From: an uncultured Collinsella sp.
GTDB taxonomy: Bacteria; Actinomycetota; Coriobacteriia; Coriobacteriales; Coriobacteriaceae
Direction of reading: 5' to 3'
NCBI GenBank assembly: GCA_902489775.1
Contig: CABUBH010000005.1
Coordinates: forward strand, 1 to 64,000
DNA length: 64,000 nucleotides
The translations under genes and the position numbers were made by a program. Each line of letters opens with the position of its first letter. Positions within the stretch are counted from its first letter, which is position 1. Under the pieces are notes generated by a model. It made no database searches. It was not told the origin of the DNA and worked only from the letters and a program-made list of their open reading frames with translations. Shown here one piece after another: positions 25,648 to 34,354 of this stretch.

Positions 25648-28538
25648 CGCCGCCGCTCGTGGCGTGCGCGCCACAGTTGCAGATAGTGACCGATCTGCGC
25701 CGATTCGATGCGCTGGTAGGAGCTCGTGGGCAGCGACGTTAAGAACTTCTTTCCGTAGCCCTTCGTCACCAGGCGCGGGTCGGCCAGAATCAGCACGCCG
25801 CAATCAGTCGACGAGCGGATAAGGCGGCCGGCCGCCTGCTTGACCTCGAGCACCGCCTCGGGCAGCGAATAGCGCGCCCAAGCGCGGTCTTCGCGCAGGT
25901 TGCGCTCGCACGAGAGCGGGTCCGTGGGGCTCGAGAACGGCAGCTTGGGAATGATAACGCAGCGCAGCGTCTCGCCGCTGGCGTCGAACCCCTCCCAGAA
26001 AGCCTTAAGCGCAAAAAGCGATGAAGTCGGCTCGTTGATAAAACGATCGCGCAGACGGCGCGGGGACGAATTTCGCTGCTGACAGTTAAGCTCCAAGCCC
26101 GCACGGGCCAGCTTGGGCTCCACGCGGGCGAACAGGTCCTCCATGTCACGCCTGTTGGTGAACAGTGTGAGCACCGATCCGCCCATGGCAAGATGGGCGT
26201 CGACCAGCACGCGCTCGAGCGCCGTAAGATAGCTCTCACGATCGCGCGGATCGGGAATATCGCCCGCAACGACTACAGCCATGTTCGAATCGAAGTCGTA
26301 GCTCGAGTCCAAGTGCAGCGATGAGGATGTTGAAGCGCCGATGCGATCGAGGCCGACCGCGTGGTTAAAGTGTTCAAAGCTTTTGGACACCGTCATGGTC
26401 GCCGAGGCAAAGATAGCCGTGTGGACCTCGGGCAACCACTCGGTCGCCAGGGCCTCGCCAATGTCGATGCGCTCGGCGGTCATTGACTCGCCGCCGGCAC
26501 GCAGCCTGCGATTGACCTGCAGCGAGTACACGTAGTGCTCATCGGTACCATCGATGATGAGTTTGAGGTTCTCCGTTAGTTCGTGCAAACGATGCGAGAT
26601 ATCACTCAGGTCGACAACGGTCTCGGGCTTATCGCCGGCGACGGCTTGCACCAGCGCATCGACACTCTTGTCCGCTTGCTCCAGTGCGTCGATGGCGGCG
26701 TGCGCCGACTGCATAAAATCATGCCAGTCGTCCGATTCGCGCAGCTCGGGGCCAATCCACAGGTTTGCGCTGTCGTAGCCCCCGCGGGCGCGTCGGCCCA
26801 GCTCACGAACACCATCGAACACATCGGCAATCGCCATGCTCGCACGGGCGACGGTGGATGTCGCCTTGGCGGTTAGGCCAAGATAGAGCGTGGAGCCCTC
26901 AGAAGTCGCCAAATCACGGGAAACCTGGCTCAGCGCACCGGAGCTCGAACCGCCCAGGCGCTCAAACAGAACGCGTGACTCATCGGCCGAGACCACGCGC
27001 GCCCACTGGCGGCGAGCCTCGCGCTCGATGGAATGGGCCTCGTCGACTACCCAATGGCGAATCGGGGGCAAAATCCTACCCTCGGCAGCGACATTGCGGA
27101 ACAACAGCGAGTGGTTGGTGACCACCACGTCGGCATGCGCCGCACGGCGACGCGCGCCGTGAACCAGACATTTGTCGGGGAAGAACGGGCATAGGCGACG
27201 GGCACACTCGCGCGAGGCCGTCGTAAAGTCGGGACGATTGACGCTGCGCCAGCGAATGCCAAGCGAATCGAGGTCGCCGTCTGCCGACTGGCACACGTAC
27301 GCCATGATGACCGCAACTGCCGTGAGCGTGTCAGCCGGATCGCGCTTGGTGGTGATCTCGACCTGGCCGCGACTCATGCGCTCGAGCTTGCGCAGGCACG
27401 GATAGTGGTCATAGCCCTTGAGGGCGCAAAATGACAGGCCGGCGTCCAGTTGTTCGGCAAGTTTTGGCAGCTCATGGTACATGAGTTGGTCGGCGAGATT
27501 ATTCGATTTGGTCGCAATGCCAACGGTAATGTTGTTACGGCGTGCAGCCTCGGCAAAAGGCACCAGATAGGCCATCGACTTACCGACGCCCGTACCCGCC
27601 TCGATTACACGGTGCGTACCCGTGACGAGCGCATCGCGGACCTCGAGTGCCATCGCAATCTGCTCATCACGCGGCTCGTAGGTGGGATACATGCGATTGA
27701 CCAGGCCACCCGGAGCATAATCCGCCTCGATTTCTTCGCGGCTCGGCATCTTGAGGACCGGCAGTTCGTCGGCATCCACGCGATCGTCGGCACGGTCGGC
27801 CTTGAGAACGTCGGCGCGTGCGGCGCTGAGTGAGAAGATGGAGCCCGGGTTCTGACCCGCCAAAAACGAGAAGATGGGACGATAAGACCAAGGCACATCG
27901 GGATGCATATCGGCCAAGCGCGTCATAAGACCCTGAGGCAGGTCGGTGAGCGCCACGAGCAGCACGCGCCACACCCCACACAGAGCGTCGACATCGGCAT
28001 TCGCACGATGCGACACCGAGTCACAGCCGAACAGGTCGGCCATAAAGGACAACTTGTGCGACGCCAGGCGCGGCAGTGCGATGCGAGACAGCGCCAATGA
28101 ATCGATCCAAATATCGCTGACGTTAACTCCGCCCTTGACCGACTCGATAAACGAGCGGTCGAAGGTGGCGTTATGAGCGATGACTGGGCAACCGCCGACA
28201 AAATCGGCGAGAGCAGCCACGGCGTCGACGGCCGACGGAGCGTCAGCCACATCGGCGTTCGTAATGCTCGTGAGCTCGGTAATCTCGGCGGGAATCAACT
28301 GCTTGGGATGCACAAAGGTATCGAAGCGGTCAACGACCTCGCGGCCCGAGAGTCGGGCCGCGGAAATCTCAATCAGCTCATTGTCTTGCACCGAAAGACC
28401 CGTGGTCTCGGTGTCGAGGACGATGACATCCTCCTCGATAAGCCCGAACGACTGCGTCTTGGCACGCTCGGCAAGCGTGGCATAGGAATCGATGACAAAC
28501 TGCGGCGTTCCAGGAGATACGGCGTCCTTGATTAGCAT
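25644..28538 (-). CDS. dinG: DnaQ-type exonuclease fused to DinG-type helicase
   Basis: A 964-residue fusion. The N-terminal third is a DEDDh exonuclease with VLDTETTGL (Exo I), HNATFD (Exo II) and HRANADVDAL (Exo III). The rest is an XPD/DinG superfamily 2 helicase: Walker A in EAGTGVGKS, DEAH in WVVDEAHSIE, and a cysteine-containing segment (CARRLCPFFPDKC) that could hold an Fe-S cluster. Such proteins unwind damaged or structured DNA. The start overlaps the end of ddl by 7 bases on the same strand. The 3' end overlaps the WYL pair by 4 bases in convergent orientation. Confidence 0.9.
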   Translation of the reverse strand: MLIKDAVSPGTPQFVIDSYATLAERAKTQSFGLIEEDVIVLDTETTGLSVQDNELIEISAARLSGREVVDRFDTFVHPKQLIPAEITELTSITNADVADAPSAVDAVAALADFVGGCPVIAHNATFDRSFIESVKGGVNVSDIWIDSLALSRIALPRLASHKLSFMADLFGCDSVSHRANADVDALCGVWRVLLVALTDLPQGLMTRLADMHPDVPWSYRPIFSFLAGQNPGSIFSLSAARADVLKADRADDRVDADELPVLKMPSREEIEADYAPGGLVNRMYPTYEPRDEQIAMALEVRDALVTGTHRVIEAGTGVGKSMAYLVPFAEAARRNNITVGIATKSNNLADQLMYHELPKLAEQLDAGLSFCALKGYDHYPCLRKLERMSRGQVEITTKRDPADTLTAVAVIMAYVCQSADGDLDSLGIRWRSVNRPDFTTASRECARRLCPFFPDKCLVHGARRRAAHADVVVTNHSLLFRNVAAEGRILPPIRHWVVDEAHSIEREARRQWARVVSADESRVLFERLGGSSSGALSQVSRDLATSEGSTLYLGLTAKATSTVARASMAIADVFDGVRELGRRARGGYDSANLWIGPELRESDDWHDFMQSAHAAIDALEQADKSVDALVQAVAGDKPETVVDLSDISHRLHELTENLKLIIDGTDEHYVYSLQVNRRLRAGGESMTAERIDIGEALATEWLPEVHTAIFASATMTVSKSFEHFNHAVGLDRIGASTSSSLHLDSSYDFDSNMAVVVAGDIPDPRDRESYLTALERVLVDAHLAMGGSVLTLFTNRRDMEDLFARVEPKLARAGLELNCQQRNSSPRRLRDRFINEPTSSLFALKAFWEGFDASGETLRCVIIPKLPFSSPTDPLSCERNLREDRAWARYSLPEAVLEVKQAAGRLIRSSTDCGVLILADPRLVTKGYGKKFLTSLPTSSYQRIESAQIGHYLQLWRARHERRR

Positions 28539-29497
28539 GCAATGCCCGCTCGGCGAAGGCCCATGCGAATCAGGCTGTCACAGACCTGCGGGAACGTCAT
28601 ATCGTCCGTATGGCGAATCTCATCCGGATACAGCGACGTATCGGTCATACCCGGAATCGTATTGGTCTCGAGGATAACGGGGCCGTCCTCACTCACGATA
28701 AAGTCGCTGCGCGAGATGCCCAGGCAACCGAGGGCCTTGTGGGCAGCACAGGCAAGTTCCTGGGCGCGAGCGTAGTTCTCGGGCGAAATCTGAGCCGGAA
28801 TGCGATGGATATCCGTGGGGTCGACGTACTTAACGTCCAGATTGTAGAACTCACAGTCCTCGGGCTTGCGAATCTCGACGATCGGCAGGGCGCGCACTTC
28901 GTCCTCGCCATACACGCCCACCGTGATCTCGGTTCCCTCGATGCACTTCTCGACCAGCACCTTATCGCCGTACTCAAAGGCCTTGGCGATGGCGGCAGGC
29001 AGCTCGGAAGGCTCGTGAACCAGGGAGATACCATAGCTCGAACCATTGACGGCGGGCTTCACAAAGCAGCGCTCGCCACAAACCTCGACGATGTGATCGA
29101 TATCGACTTCGTCGCCCGTCTCGAGTGCCAGACCAGGGGCAATGGGGATTCCTGCCTTGGCGTACAGGAGCTTCGAGACCTCCTTATCGGCACCACAGGC
29201 GCTCGCAAGCACGCCCGAGGCCGTGTAGGGGATACCCAAGGTCTCCATGGCGCCCTGCATGGCACCGTCCTCGCCGCCTGCTCCGTGCATGGCGATAAAC
29301 GCCACGTCAAAGCCGCTGGTTGCCATGGTCACCATAAAGTTATCGGCAGCCGTGTCCAGCAGTTCAACCGAGGTGTAGCCGGCCTCCTTCAGGGCCGCCA
29401 CGACGTTCTTTCCCGAATTGAGCGAAATCTCACGCTCAGCGGAATGACCACCCGCCAAGACCGCTACGTGCATGTTCTCTAGGCTTTTACCCGGCAT
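28532..29497 (-). CDS. ddl: D-alanine--D-alanine ligase
   Basis: Makes the D-Ala-D-Ala dipeptide for peptidoglycan precursors using ATP. Motifs include AGGHSAEREISLNSG near the N-terminus, AMHGAGGEDGAMQG, the ATP-grasp segments CFVKPAVNGSSYGIS and LVEKCIEGTEITVGVYG, and the C-terminal ILETNTIPGMTDTSLYP. Length of 321 residues is usual. GAGGAG lies 8 bases upstream of the ATG. It is the first gene of a two-gene unit with the DinG-type helicase. Confidence 0.95.
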   Translation of the reverse strand: MPGKSLENMHVAVLAGGHSAEREISLNSGKNVVAALKEAGYTSVELLDTAADNFMVTMATSGFDVAFIAMHGAGGEDGAMQGAMETLGIPYTASGVLASACGADKEVSKLLYAKAGIPIAPGLALETGDEVDIDHIVEVCGERCFVKPAVNGSSYGISLVHEPSELPAAIAKAFEYGDKVLVEKCIEGTEITVGVYGEDEVRALPIVEIRKPEDCEFYNLDVKYVDPTDIHRIPAQISPENYARAQELACAAHKALGCLGISRSDFIVSEDGPVILETNTIPGMTDTSLYPDEIRHTDDMTFPQVCDSLIRMGLRRAGIAC

Positions 29498-29582
29498 GGG
29501 CAGACTCCTCCTCTATAATTTCTGCAGCTGATACCATATTGTAGCGATACCCTCTACGTTTCCCCAAAATCGAAAGGCTTCC

Positions 29583-30635
29583 ATGAATCCCAGGACTAAA
29601 TCTCAGGACATTCGCGACTTGAGCCAAAACGATATCCGCGAGCTTGTTGCCGAACTTGGCCAGCCCGCCTTCCGCGCAAAGCAGCTCATCGAATGGGTCT
29701 TTGAGAAGAACGTTTGTTCGTTTGATGATATGACCAATCTACCCAAGGCTTTCCGTGAGCAGCTTAAAGACGCCTTTGCCTTCGATACGCCGACAGAGCT
29801 CACCAAGCAGGTTTCCAAGGACGGCTCTCGCAAGTATCTTCTCGAGTATCACGACGGCATTTCCGTTGAGACGGTTGGTATGCCGCGCCGCAACAAGCTG
29901 TCCGTCTGCGTTTCCACCCAGGCCGGCTGTGGCATGGGCTGCGCCTTTTGCGCCACCGGCCTCAACGGCCTTAAACGCTCGCTGACCGCACAGGAAATCG
30001 TCGACCAGGTGCTCCATGTTTCTAACGATTTTGGCGAGCGCGCGACGAGCGTCGTCTTTATGGGCCAGGGCGAGCCCTTCGCCAACTATGATGAGGTGCT
30101 TAAGGCCCTTCGCATTCTTAACGATCCCGACGGTATCGGTATTGGTGCACGCCACCTTACCGTGTCCACCAGCGGCGTTATTCCCGGCATTCGCAAGTTC
30201 GCCGACATTCCCGAACAGTTTACGCTCGCCGTCTCGCTGCACTCCGCTATCCAGTCTACGCGCAACAAGCTTATGCCCGGCGTTAAGAAATACACGTTGC
30301 TGCGCCTTCACGAGGCCCTGCAGCTTTACACCGAGAAGACCGGACGCCGCCCGACCTACGAATACGCAATGATTGAAGGCGTCAACGATACTAATCCTGA
30401 GATGCAGGCACTTTGCGACTTCTGCGAGGGAACGCTGTGCCACGTCAATCTGATTCAGCTCAACGACATTGAGGGCAGCCCGCTCAAGCCGTCTCCGATC
30501 CACAAGGTCGAAGATCTTCAGCGTCGCCTTGAGTCCCGCGGTATTGAGACCACGATCCGCAATTCACGTGGCAACGACATTGACGCTGCCTGCGGTCAGC
30601 TGAAGCAGCGATTCAAAGTTCAAAAGAACGCGTAG
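29583..30635 (+). CDS. rlmN: Dual-specificity RNA methyltransferase RlmN
   Basis: A radical-SAM enzyme that methylates C2 of A2503 in 23S rRNA and of A37 in some tRNAs. The CxxxCxxC cluster motif is visible as CGMGCAFC, preceded by the family segment RNKLSVCVSTQAG. GQGEP and the C-terminal cysteine region (RNSRGNDIDAACGQL) are also present. It has 350 residues and an AAAGG ribosome site 5 bases upstream. It is transcribed divergently from ddl. Confidence 0.96.
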   Translation: MNPRTKSQDIRDLSQNDIRELVAELGQPAFRAKQLIEWVFEKNVCSFDDMTNLPKAFREQLKDAFAFDTPTELTKQVSKDGSRKYLLEYHDGISVETVGMPRRNKLSVCVSTQAGCGMGCAFCATGLNGLKRSLTAQEIVDQVLHVSNDFGERATSVVFMGQGEPFANYDEVLKALRILNDPDGIGIGARHLTVSTSGVIPGIRKFADIPEQFTLAVSLHSAIQSTRNKLMPGVKKYTLLRLHEALQLYTEKTGRRPTYEYAMIEGVNDTNPEMQALCDFCEGTLCHVNLIQLNDIEGSPLKPSPIHKVEDLQRRLESRGIETTIRNSRGNDIDAACGQLKQRFKVQKNA

Positions 30636-30651
30636 GGGAGACACCCGACAG

Positions 30652-30667
30652 CGTTTCATGTGAAACA
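30652..30667. promoter_or_regulatory. Outlying parS-like site
   Basis: CGTTTCATGTGAAACA matches the parS consensus TGTTTCACGTGAAACA at 14 of 16 positions and lies just after rlmN, 2.1 kb from the main parS cluster. Confidence 0.5.
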
Positions 30668-30670
30668 TCG

Positions 30671-30705
30671 ACGGCCTCGATTGCAGAAATTGCAATCGAG
30701 GCCGT
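30671..30705 (+). terminator. Terminator of rlmN
   Basis: ACGGCCTCGATTGCA and its 15-base complement form a strong hairpin followed by TTTCATTTA. Confidence 0.85.
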
Positions 30706-30764
30706 TTCATTTATATCCAAAGAACTTAGGCACTCAAACTTATTAAACAATTTTGAGTCGAAAT

Positions 30765-30803
30765 AAGGGGTCCTTGTCTTAAGTATCAGACAAGGACCCC
30801 TTT
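30765..30803. terminator. Bidirectional terminator between rlmN and the par operon
   Basis: A 14-bp stem (AAGGGGTCCTTGTC and its complement) lies between convergent units. Confidence 0.85.
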
Positions 30804-30829
30804 AGAATTGCTGAGTAATTGTTAGGTAC

Positions 30830-31084
30830 CTAATAACCAACGTTCTCCCATTGATGATTAACCCAATCCTGATTAATCTTGGGATTCTTAGTTACCTGAG
30901 CGGTTCGCATAGCGACATCTTCCGTCATTACATCCATTTTCTTCTTAGATGTGTCGACAATATCCTGCGCTCCACGAAGCAGTCGACCTCGCAACTCCTC
31001 GTCTGTCGCGATCTTATATCCGGCAAAGGCACCAGCGGCGACGGTGGTTACCAAAGCAATCACTGTGAGGAACTTATTCTTCAT
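30830..31084 (-). CDS. Hypothetical single-TM protein after parB
   Basis: An 84-residue protein with an N-terminal membrane span (FLTVIALVTTVAAGAFAGYKI) followed by a charged helical tail resembling the YtxH-like small membrane proteins. The ATG at 31084 follows AGGAGG by 6 bases and overlaps the parB stop by 11 bases. It is the last gene of the rsmG-parA-parB unit. Its role is unknown. The stop codon adjoins the palindrome TTAGGTACCTAA. Confidence 0.7.
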   Translation of the reverse strand: MKNKFLTVIALVTTVAAGAFAGYKIATDEELRGRLLRGAQDIVDTSKKKMDVMTEDVAMRTAQVTKNPKINQDWVNHQWENVGY

Positions 31085-31979
31085 CCTGATCCTCCTGACC
31101 AAATTGAATCATTTCGCCAAGAATGCGGGAAAGCTCTTCTTCGTCTTTGAATTCAATCTCAATCTTATTCTTACCGCGGGAGCTCTTCACTCGCACGTTG
31201 GTATTGAAAACCTGACGAAGAACACGAGCAGCCTTCTTAAACGACTGAGGCGTTGCGGGTCTGGGTGTCTTCGGCGTCTCTCCGGCAGAAAACAATGGAG
31301 CAAGATTTTCTGTCGCACGTACCGAAAGACCTTCTGCAACCACCTTCTCGGCAAGTCGAATCCGAGCATCTTCGTAGGGAACAGCCAGAATCGCCCTTGC
31401 ATGGCCAGCGGTAAGCTTTCCTTCAAAAATCATCTGCTGAACAACGTCAGGAAGATCTAGAAGACGGAGGGAATTGGTGATTGCAGAGCGCGACTTACTG
31501 ACAGCCTTTGACAGGGCTTCCTGCGTCATACCACTTGCATCGATAAGCTGGCGATACCCCTTTGCCTCTTCAACGGGATTCAAATCGGAACGTTGAAGAT
31601 TCTCGATAAGCGCCAGGGCAAGCATCTCTTCATCATTAACATCTTTAATGATGACGGGCAGTTCTTCAAGACCAGCAAGTTTCGACGCCTGATAACGGCG
31701 TTCACCGGCAATGATCTCATAACCGTTACCATGTTTGCGAACCAACAGCGGTTGCAAAACACCGTGTTCCTGAATTGACTCGGACAACTCCCTGAGTTCA
31801 GTTTCATTGAAGTGAATACGTGGCTGATTCGGGTTTGGAACGATATCTTCAATCGGAAGCTTCGTTTCTGCTGCAGCATTTGAAGCTGAAGCTGCAGAAC
31901 CACCGGTCTCATATTCAGCTTCAGACACGAGCGCGTTTAGTCCACGGCCTAATCCACCGCGCTTCTTCACACTAGGCAC
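31074..31979 (-). CDS. parB: Chromosome-partitioning protein ParB
   Basis: The CTP-dependent DNA clamp that loads at parS and spreads to help segregate the origin. Visible motifs are PNPNQPR, the CTP-binding GERRYQASK, a helix-turn-helix (TQEALSKAVSKSRSAITNSLRLL) and a C-terminal dimerisation helix. Length of 301 residues is normal. It starts at a GTG that overlaps the parA stop by 8 bases. Three parS sites lie just upstream of parA. Confidence 0.95.
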   Translation of the reverse strand: MPSVKKRGGLGRGLNALVSEAEYETGGSAASASNAAAETKLPIEDIVPNPNQPRIHFNETELRELSESIQEHGVLQPLLVRKHGNGYEIIAGERRYQASKLAGLEELPVIIKDVNDEEMLALALIENLQRSDLNPVEEAKGYRQLIDASGMTQEALSKAVSKSRSAITNSLRLLDLPDVVQQMIFEGKLTAGHARAILAVPYEDARIRLAEKVVAEGLSVRATENLAPLFSAGETPKTPRPATPQSFKKAARVLRQVFNTNVRVKSSRGKNKIEIEFKDEEELSRILGEMIQFGQEDQDEE

Positions 31980-32772
31980 GCTTGATCACCTCTTTTGCAA
32001 GGTTCATATATGCTTTTGCACCCTTATTTTGGGGTGCATAGGTAATTACAGGCTCACCAAAAGACGGAGCTTCGGAGATTTTAACTGTACGAGGAATCAA
32101 TGTTTTAAATGCTTTGTCGCCAAAGTACGACTGAACCTCTTCAACGACCTGATTTGAAAGAGAAGTACGCGAGTCATACATCGTCATAAGAACGCCATAA
32201 GTATCCAAACCCTTATTCAGACGCGATTTAACCATCTTCATTGACTCAAGAAGCTTCGTTACGCCCTCAAGCGCGTAATACTCGCACTGAATTGGGATCA
32301 AAACGCTATCTGCAGCCGTTAGTGCATTGATGGTTAGAAGTCCAAGCGAAGGCGGGCAGTCAATAAAGATGAAGTCAAACTCATCCTGAATCGGCTCAAG
32401 CAGATCTTTTAGACGTGTTTCGCGTGCAATTGCACTCACAAGCTCAATTTCTGCGCCTGCAAGCTGAATTGTTGCCGGAATAACGAACACCTTTTTACAG
32501 TTCGTATCAAGAACGAGCGATTCTGCAGGCACGTCATTCAACAATGCATCATAAATACAGTGATCAAGGTCTTCTTTTTCGATTCCAAAACCACTCGTGC
32601 TATTACCTTGCGGGTCAAAATCGACAATGAGCGTCTTCCGACCTTGTTCACCCAGTGCTGCGGCAAGATTTACAGCCGTTGTCGACTTACCAACACCGCC
32701 TTTTTGGTTGATGATTGCAATGATACGCGTGTTTTTTGCGCTCTTGGAACGCTTAACGTCGCGAAATCCCAC
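31972..32772 (-). CDS. parA: Chromosome-partitioning ATPase ParA (Soj)
   Basis: A 266-residue P-loop ATPase that works with ParB to position origins. It has the deviant Walker A KGGVGKST, the DPQGNSTSGFG switch region and FIFIDCPPSLG (Walker B). The GTG start follows AGGAGG by 4 bases. The parS cluster lies in its promoter region, so ParB binding may regulate it. Confidence 0.96.
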   Translation of the reverse strand: MGFRDVKRSKSAKNTRIIAIINQKGGVGKSTTAVNLAAALGEQGRKTLIVDFDPQGNSTSGFGIEKEDLDHCIYDALLNDVPAESLVLDTNCKKVFVIPATIQLAGAEIELVSAIARETRLKDLLEPIQDEFDFIFIDCPPSLGLLTINALTAADSVLIPIQCEYYALEGVTKLLESMKMVKSRLNKGLDTYGVLMTMYDSRTSLSNQVVEEVQSYFGDKAFKTLIPRTVKISEAPSFGEPVITYAPQNKGAKAYMNLAKEVIKRA

Positions 32773-32811
32773 GGTCCCTCCTGGTGTGTATTAATGCCGT
32801 TAAACGGAGGA

Positions 32812-32827
32812 TGTTTCACGTGAAACA
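32812..32827. promoter_or_regulatory. parS site 1
   Basis: Exact 16-bp palindrome TGTTTCACGTGAAACA, the known ParB-binding consensus. Confidence 0.95.
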
Positions 32828-32850
32828 TTCCGATTTGTTATCAACTACGA

Positions 32851-32866
32851 TGTTTCACGTGAAACA
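32851..32866. promoter_or_regulatory. parS site 2
   Basis: Exact parS palindrome, 39 bp from site 1, start to start. Confidence 0.95.
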
Positions 32867-32889
32867 TTTTGAGTCGACACTATCCATTA

Positions 32890-32905
32890 TGTTTCACGTG
32901 AAACA
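32890..32905. promoter_or_regulatory. parS site 3
   Basis: Exact parS palindrome, 39 bp from site 2; its last base is 2 bp from the rsmG stop. Confidence 0.95.
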
Positions 32906-32906
32906 T

Positions 32907-33644
32907 CTAAGCAAGCGGATTCTTCTTCGCCATGCCATTAGCACGCGGAAGAGTAACGGATGCTGGACGAGACTTCTTAAGAATGATGAACTCACGATGC
33001 CCTAAGCCATCAGGCAAATCTAATTCATCGGTGAAAAGCGCTGTAAAGCCGCAGATCTTAGAAGCAGCCTCGCCAGAATCAAGCTCTTCATCTGTGGGAT
33101 TGCCCTTAGTAATGACAAAGAGTCCACCGTCTTTCAAATAAGGAGAAGCATATTCAACAAGAACCGGGAACGGAGCAAGTGCACGAGCAGTAACAACAGC
33201 AAATTGCTTCTTATGAGAACGTGCATATTCTTCTAGACGATCATGAACAGCATGGGCGTGCTTCAGGCCAAGGCTCTTAACAAAAGAGTTAACAGCATCA
33301 ACTTTCTTACCAACTGAATCGATATAGGTTGCCTTACGGCCACTGGCAATAGTCAGAGGAATACCAGGGAAACCAGCACCAGTACCCATATCAAGCAGCG
33401 CACCCTCAGGGGCCTTATTGATATAAGGAAGTAATACAAGTGAGTCCAGAATGTGAAGAACTGCAGCATCGTCAACATTCAGAATGCGCGTAAGATTAGT
33501 AGCCTTATTGGTCTCCAATACAAGATCCAGGTGCTGAATACAGGCCCGAAGCTCGTCATCGGAAACCTTCAATGAATAGTCTTTGCAATACGAAGCAAGA
33601 CGGCTAAGCATCTGGTTTGCTTGCTCATCAGTCAACACAAACAA
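32907..33644 (-). CDS. rsmG: 16S rRNA (guanine-N7) methyltransferase
   Basis: Methylates G527 of 16S rRNA using SAM. The SAM-binding motif reads GALLDMGTGAGFPGIP, and the downstream ERC-like VVTARALAPFPVLVEYASPYL segment is typical. The long frame (to 33713) runs into the jag terminator, so the start must be later. AAGGAG stands 5 bases before TTG 33644, giving 245 residues; GTG 33638 is an alternative. Its place beside parA-parB is the standard origin layout. Confidence 0.92.
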   Translation of the reverse strand: MFVLTDEQANQMLSRLASYCKDYSLKVSDDELRACIQHLDLVLETNKATNLTRILNVDDAAVLHILDSLVLLPYINKAPEGALLDMGTGAGFPGIPLTIASGRKATYIDSVGKKVDAVNSFVKSLGLKHAHAVHDRLEEYARSHKKQFAVVTARALAPFPVLVEYASPYLKDGGLFVITKGNPTDEELDSGEAASKICGFTALFTDELDLPDGLGHREFIILKKSRPASVTLPRANGMAKKNPLA

Positions 33645-33690
33645 GACGACTCCTTTCTGACAAAAATCAGTGTATCGAGAACTTTTGACA

Positions 33691-33721
33691 AAAAAAGGGG
33701 ACGTGGAAACCACGTCCCCTT
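33691..33721 (-). terminator. Terminator after jag
   Basis: AAGGGGACGTGG and its complement around a 3-base loop, followed by a T run on the minus strand. It ends the rpmH-to-jag unit. Confidence 0.9.
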
Positions 33722-33739
33722 AGCATAAGCTCAAGCAGA

Positions 33740-34309
33740 TTATCGAGCAACAATCACTACGTGACGATCGGGGTCAGAGCCCTCAGAATGGGTATCGACC
33801 GCATCGTTGCCACGAAGTGCAATATGAACCAGTCGACGCTCATAGGCATTCATGGGCGGAAGCGAAACACTCTTATGAGTGCGAATAGCACGCTCGGCAG
33901 CAGACTGAGCCATGGATGCGACCTTGTCTTGACGGCGGCTCTTGTAGCCCTCAACGTCCACCACAACGGGATACCTAAAGCCAAGTTTACGGCTCACCTG
34001 AAGCGAGAACATGACCTGAAGGGCATCAAGCGTACGACCGTGACGACCAATGAGAACAGCAAGGTCAGGAGCCGTTACGTCCAGAATCAGCTCGCCCTCA
34101 TCGCCCTCATACTCATCGATAGGAGAGTTGGCGGCATCGAAGTGCGAAAGGATGGAACGCAGAATAGAAATCGCAACATCGGCAATGGTGTCAAGCTCCT
34201 CATCAGTCAGCTCTTCACCAGCCTTGTAGCGCTGTGCAATCTCGGGATAATCGCCCGCAACCTGCGGGGCAACCTCCTCAAGCATATCCTCGATGATCTC
34301 TTCAGACAT
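33740..34309 (-). CDS. jag: Jag/KhpB-type RNA-binding protein
   Basis: A 189-residue protein with a KH domain (LAVLIGRHGRTLDALQVMFSL) and an R3H domain (SVSLPPMNAYERRLVHIAL). KhpB-type proteins bind RNA, often with KhpA, and affect cell division or elongation. The N-terminal Jag_N module seen in Firmicutes is replaced by an acidic helical stretch. ATG 34309 follows GGAG by 6 bases; the upstream TTG is less likely. It follows yidC in the conserved order. Confidence 0.9.
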   Translation of the reverse strand: MSEEIIEDMLEEVAPQVAGDYPEIAQRYKAGEELTDEELDTIADVAISILRSILSHFDAANSPIDEYEGDEGELILDVTAPDLAVLIGRHGRTLDALQVMFSLQVSRKLGFRYPVVVDVEGYKSRRQDKVASMAQSAAERAIRTHKSVSLPPMNAYERRLVHIALRGNDAVDTHSEGSDPDRHVVIVAR

Positions 34310-34324
34310 AACGTACTCCAAAAG

Positions 34325-34336
34325 TTAGGTACCTAA
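34325..34336. promoter_or_regulatory. 12-bp palindrome between jag and yidC
   Basis: TTAGGTACCTAA lies 15 bases before the jag start. The same 12-mer is at 30822-30833, at the end of the par operon. Confidence 0.4.
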
Positions 34337-34354
34337 ATAAGATTGATATCCCGA

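Noticed and set aside
32812..32905. CRISPR-like array (regular repeats and spacers)
   Set aside because: The repeats are 16-bp parS palindromes, only three in number, with no cas genes; ParB is encoded alongside.
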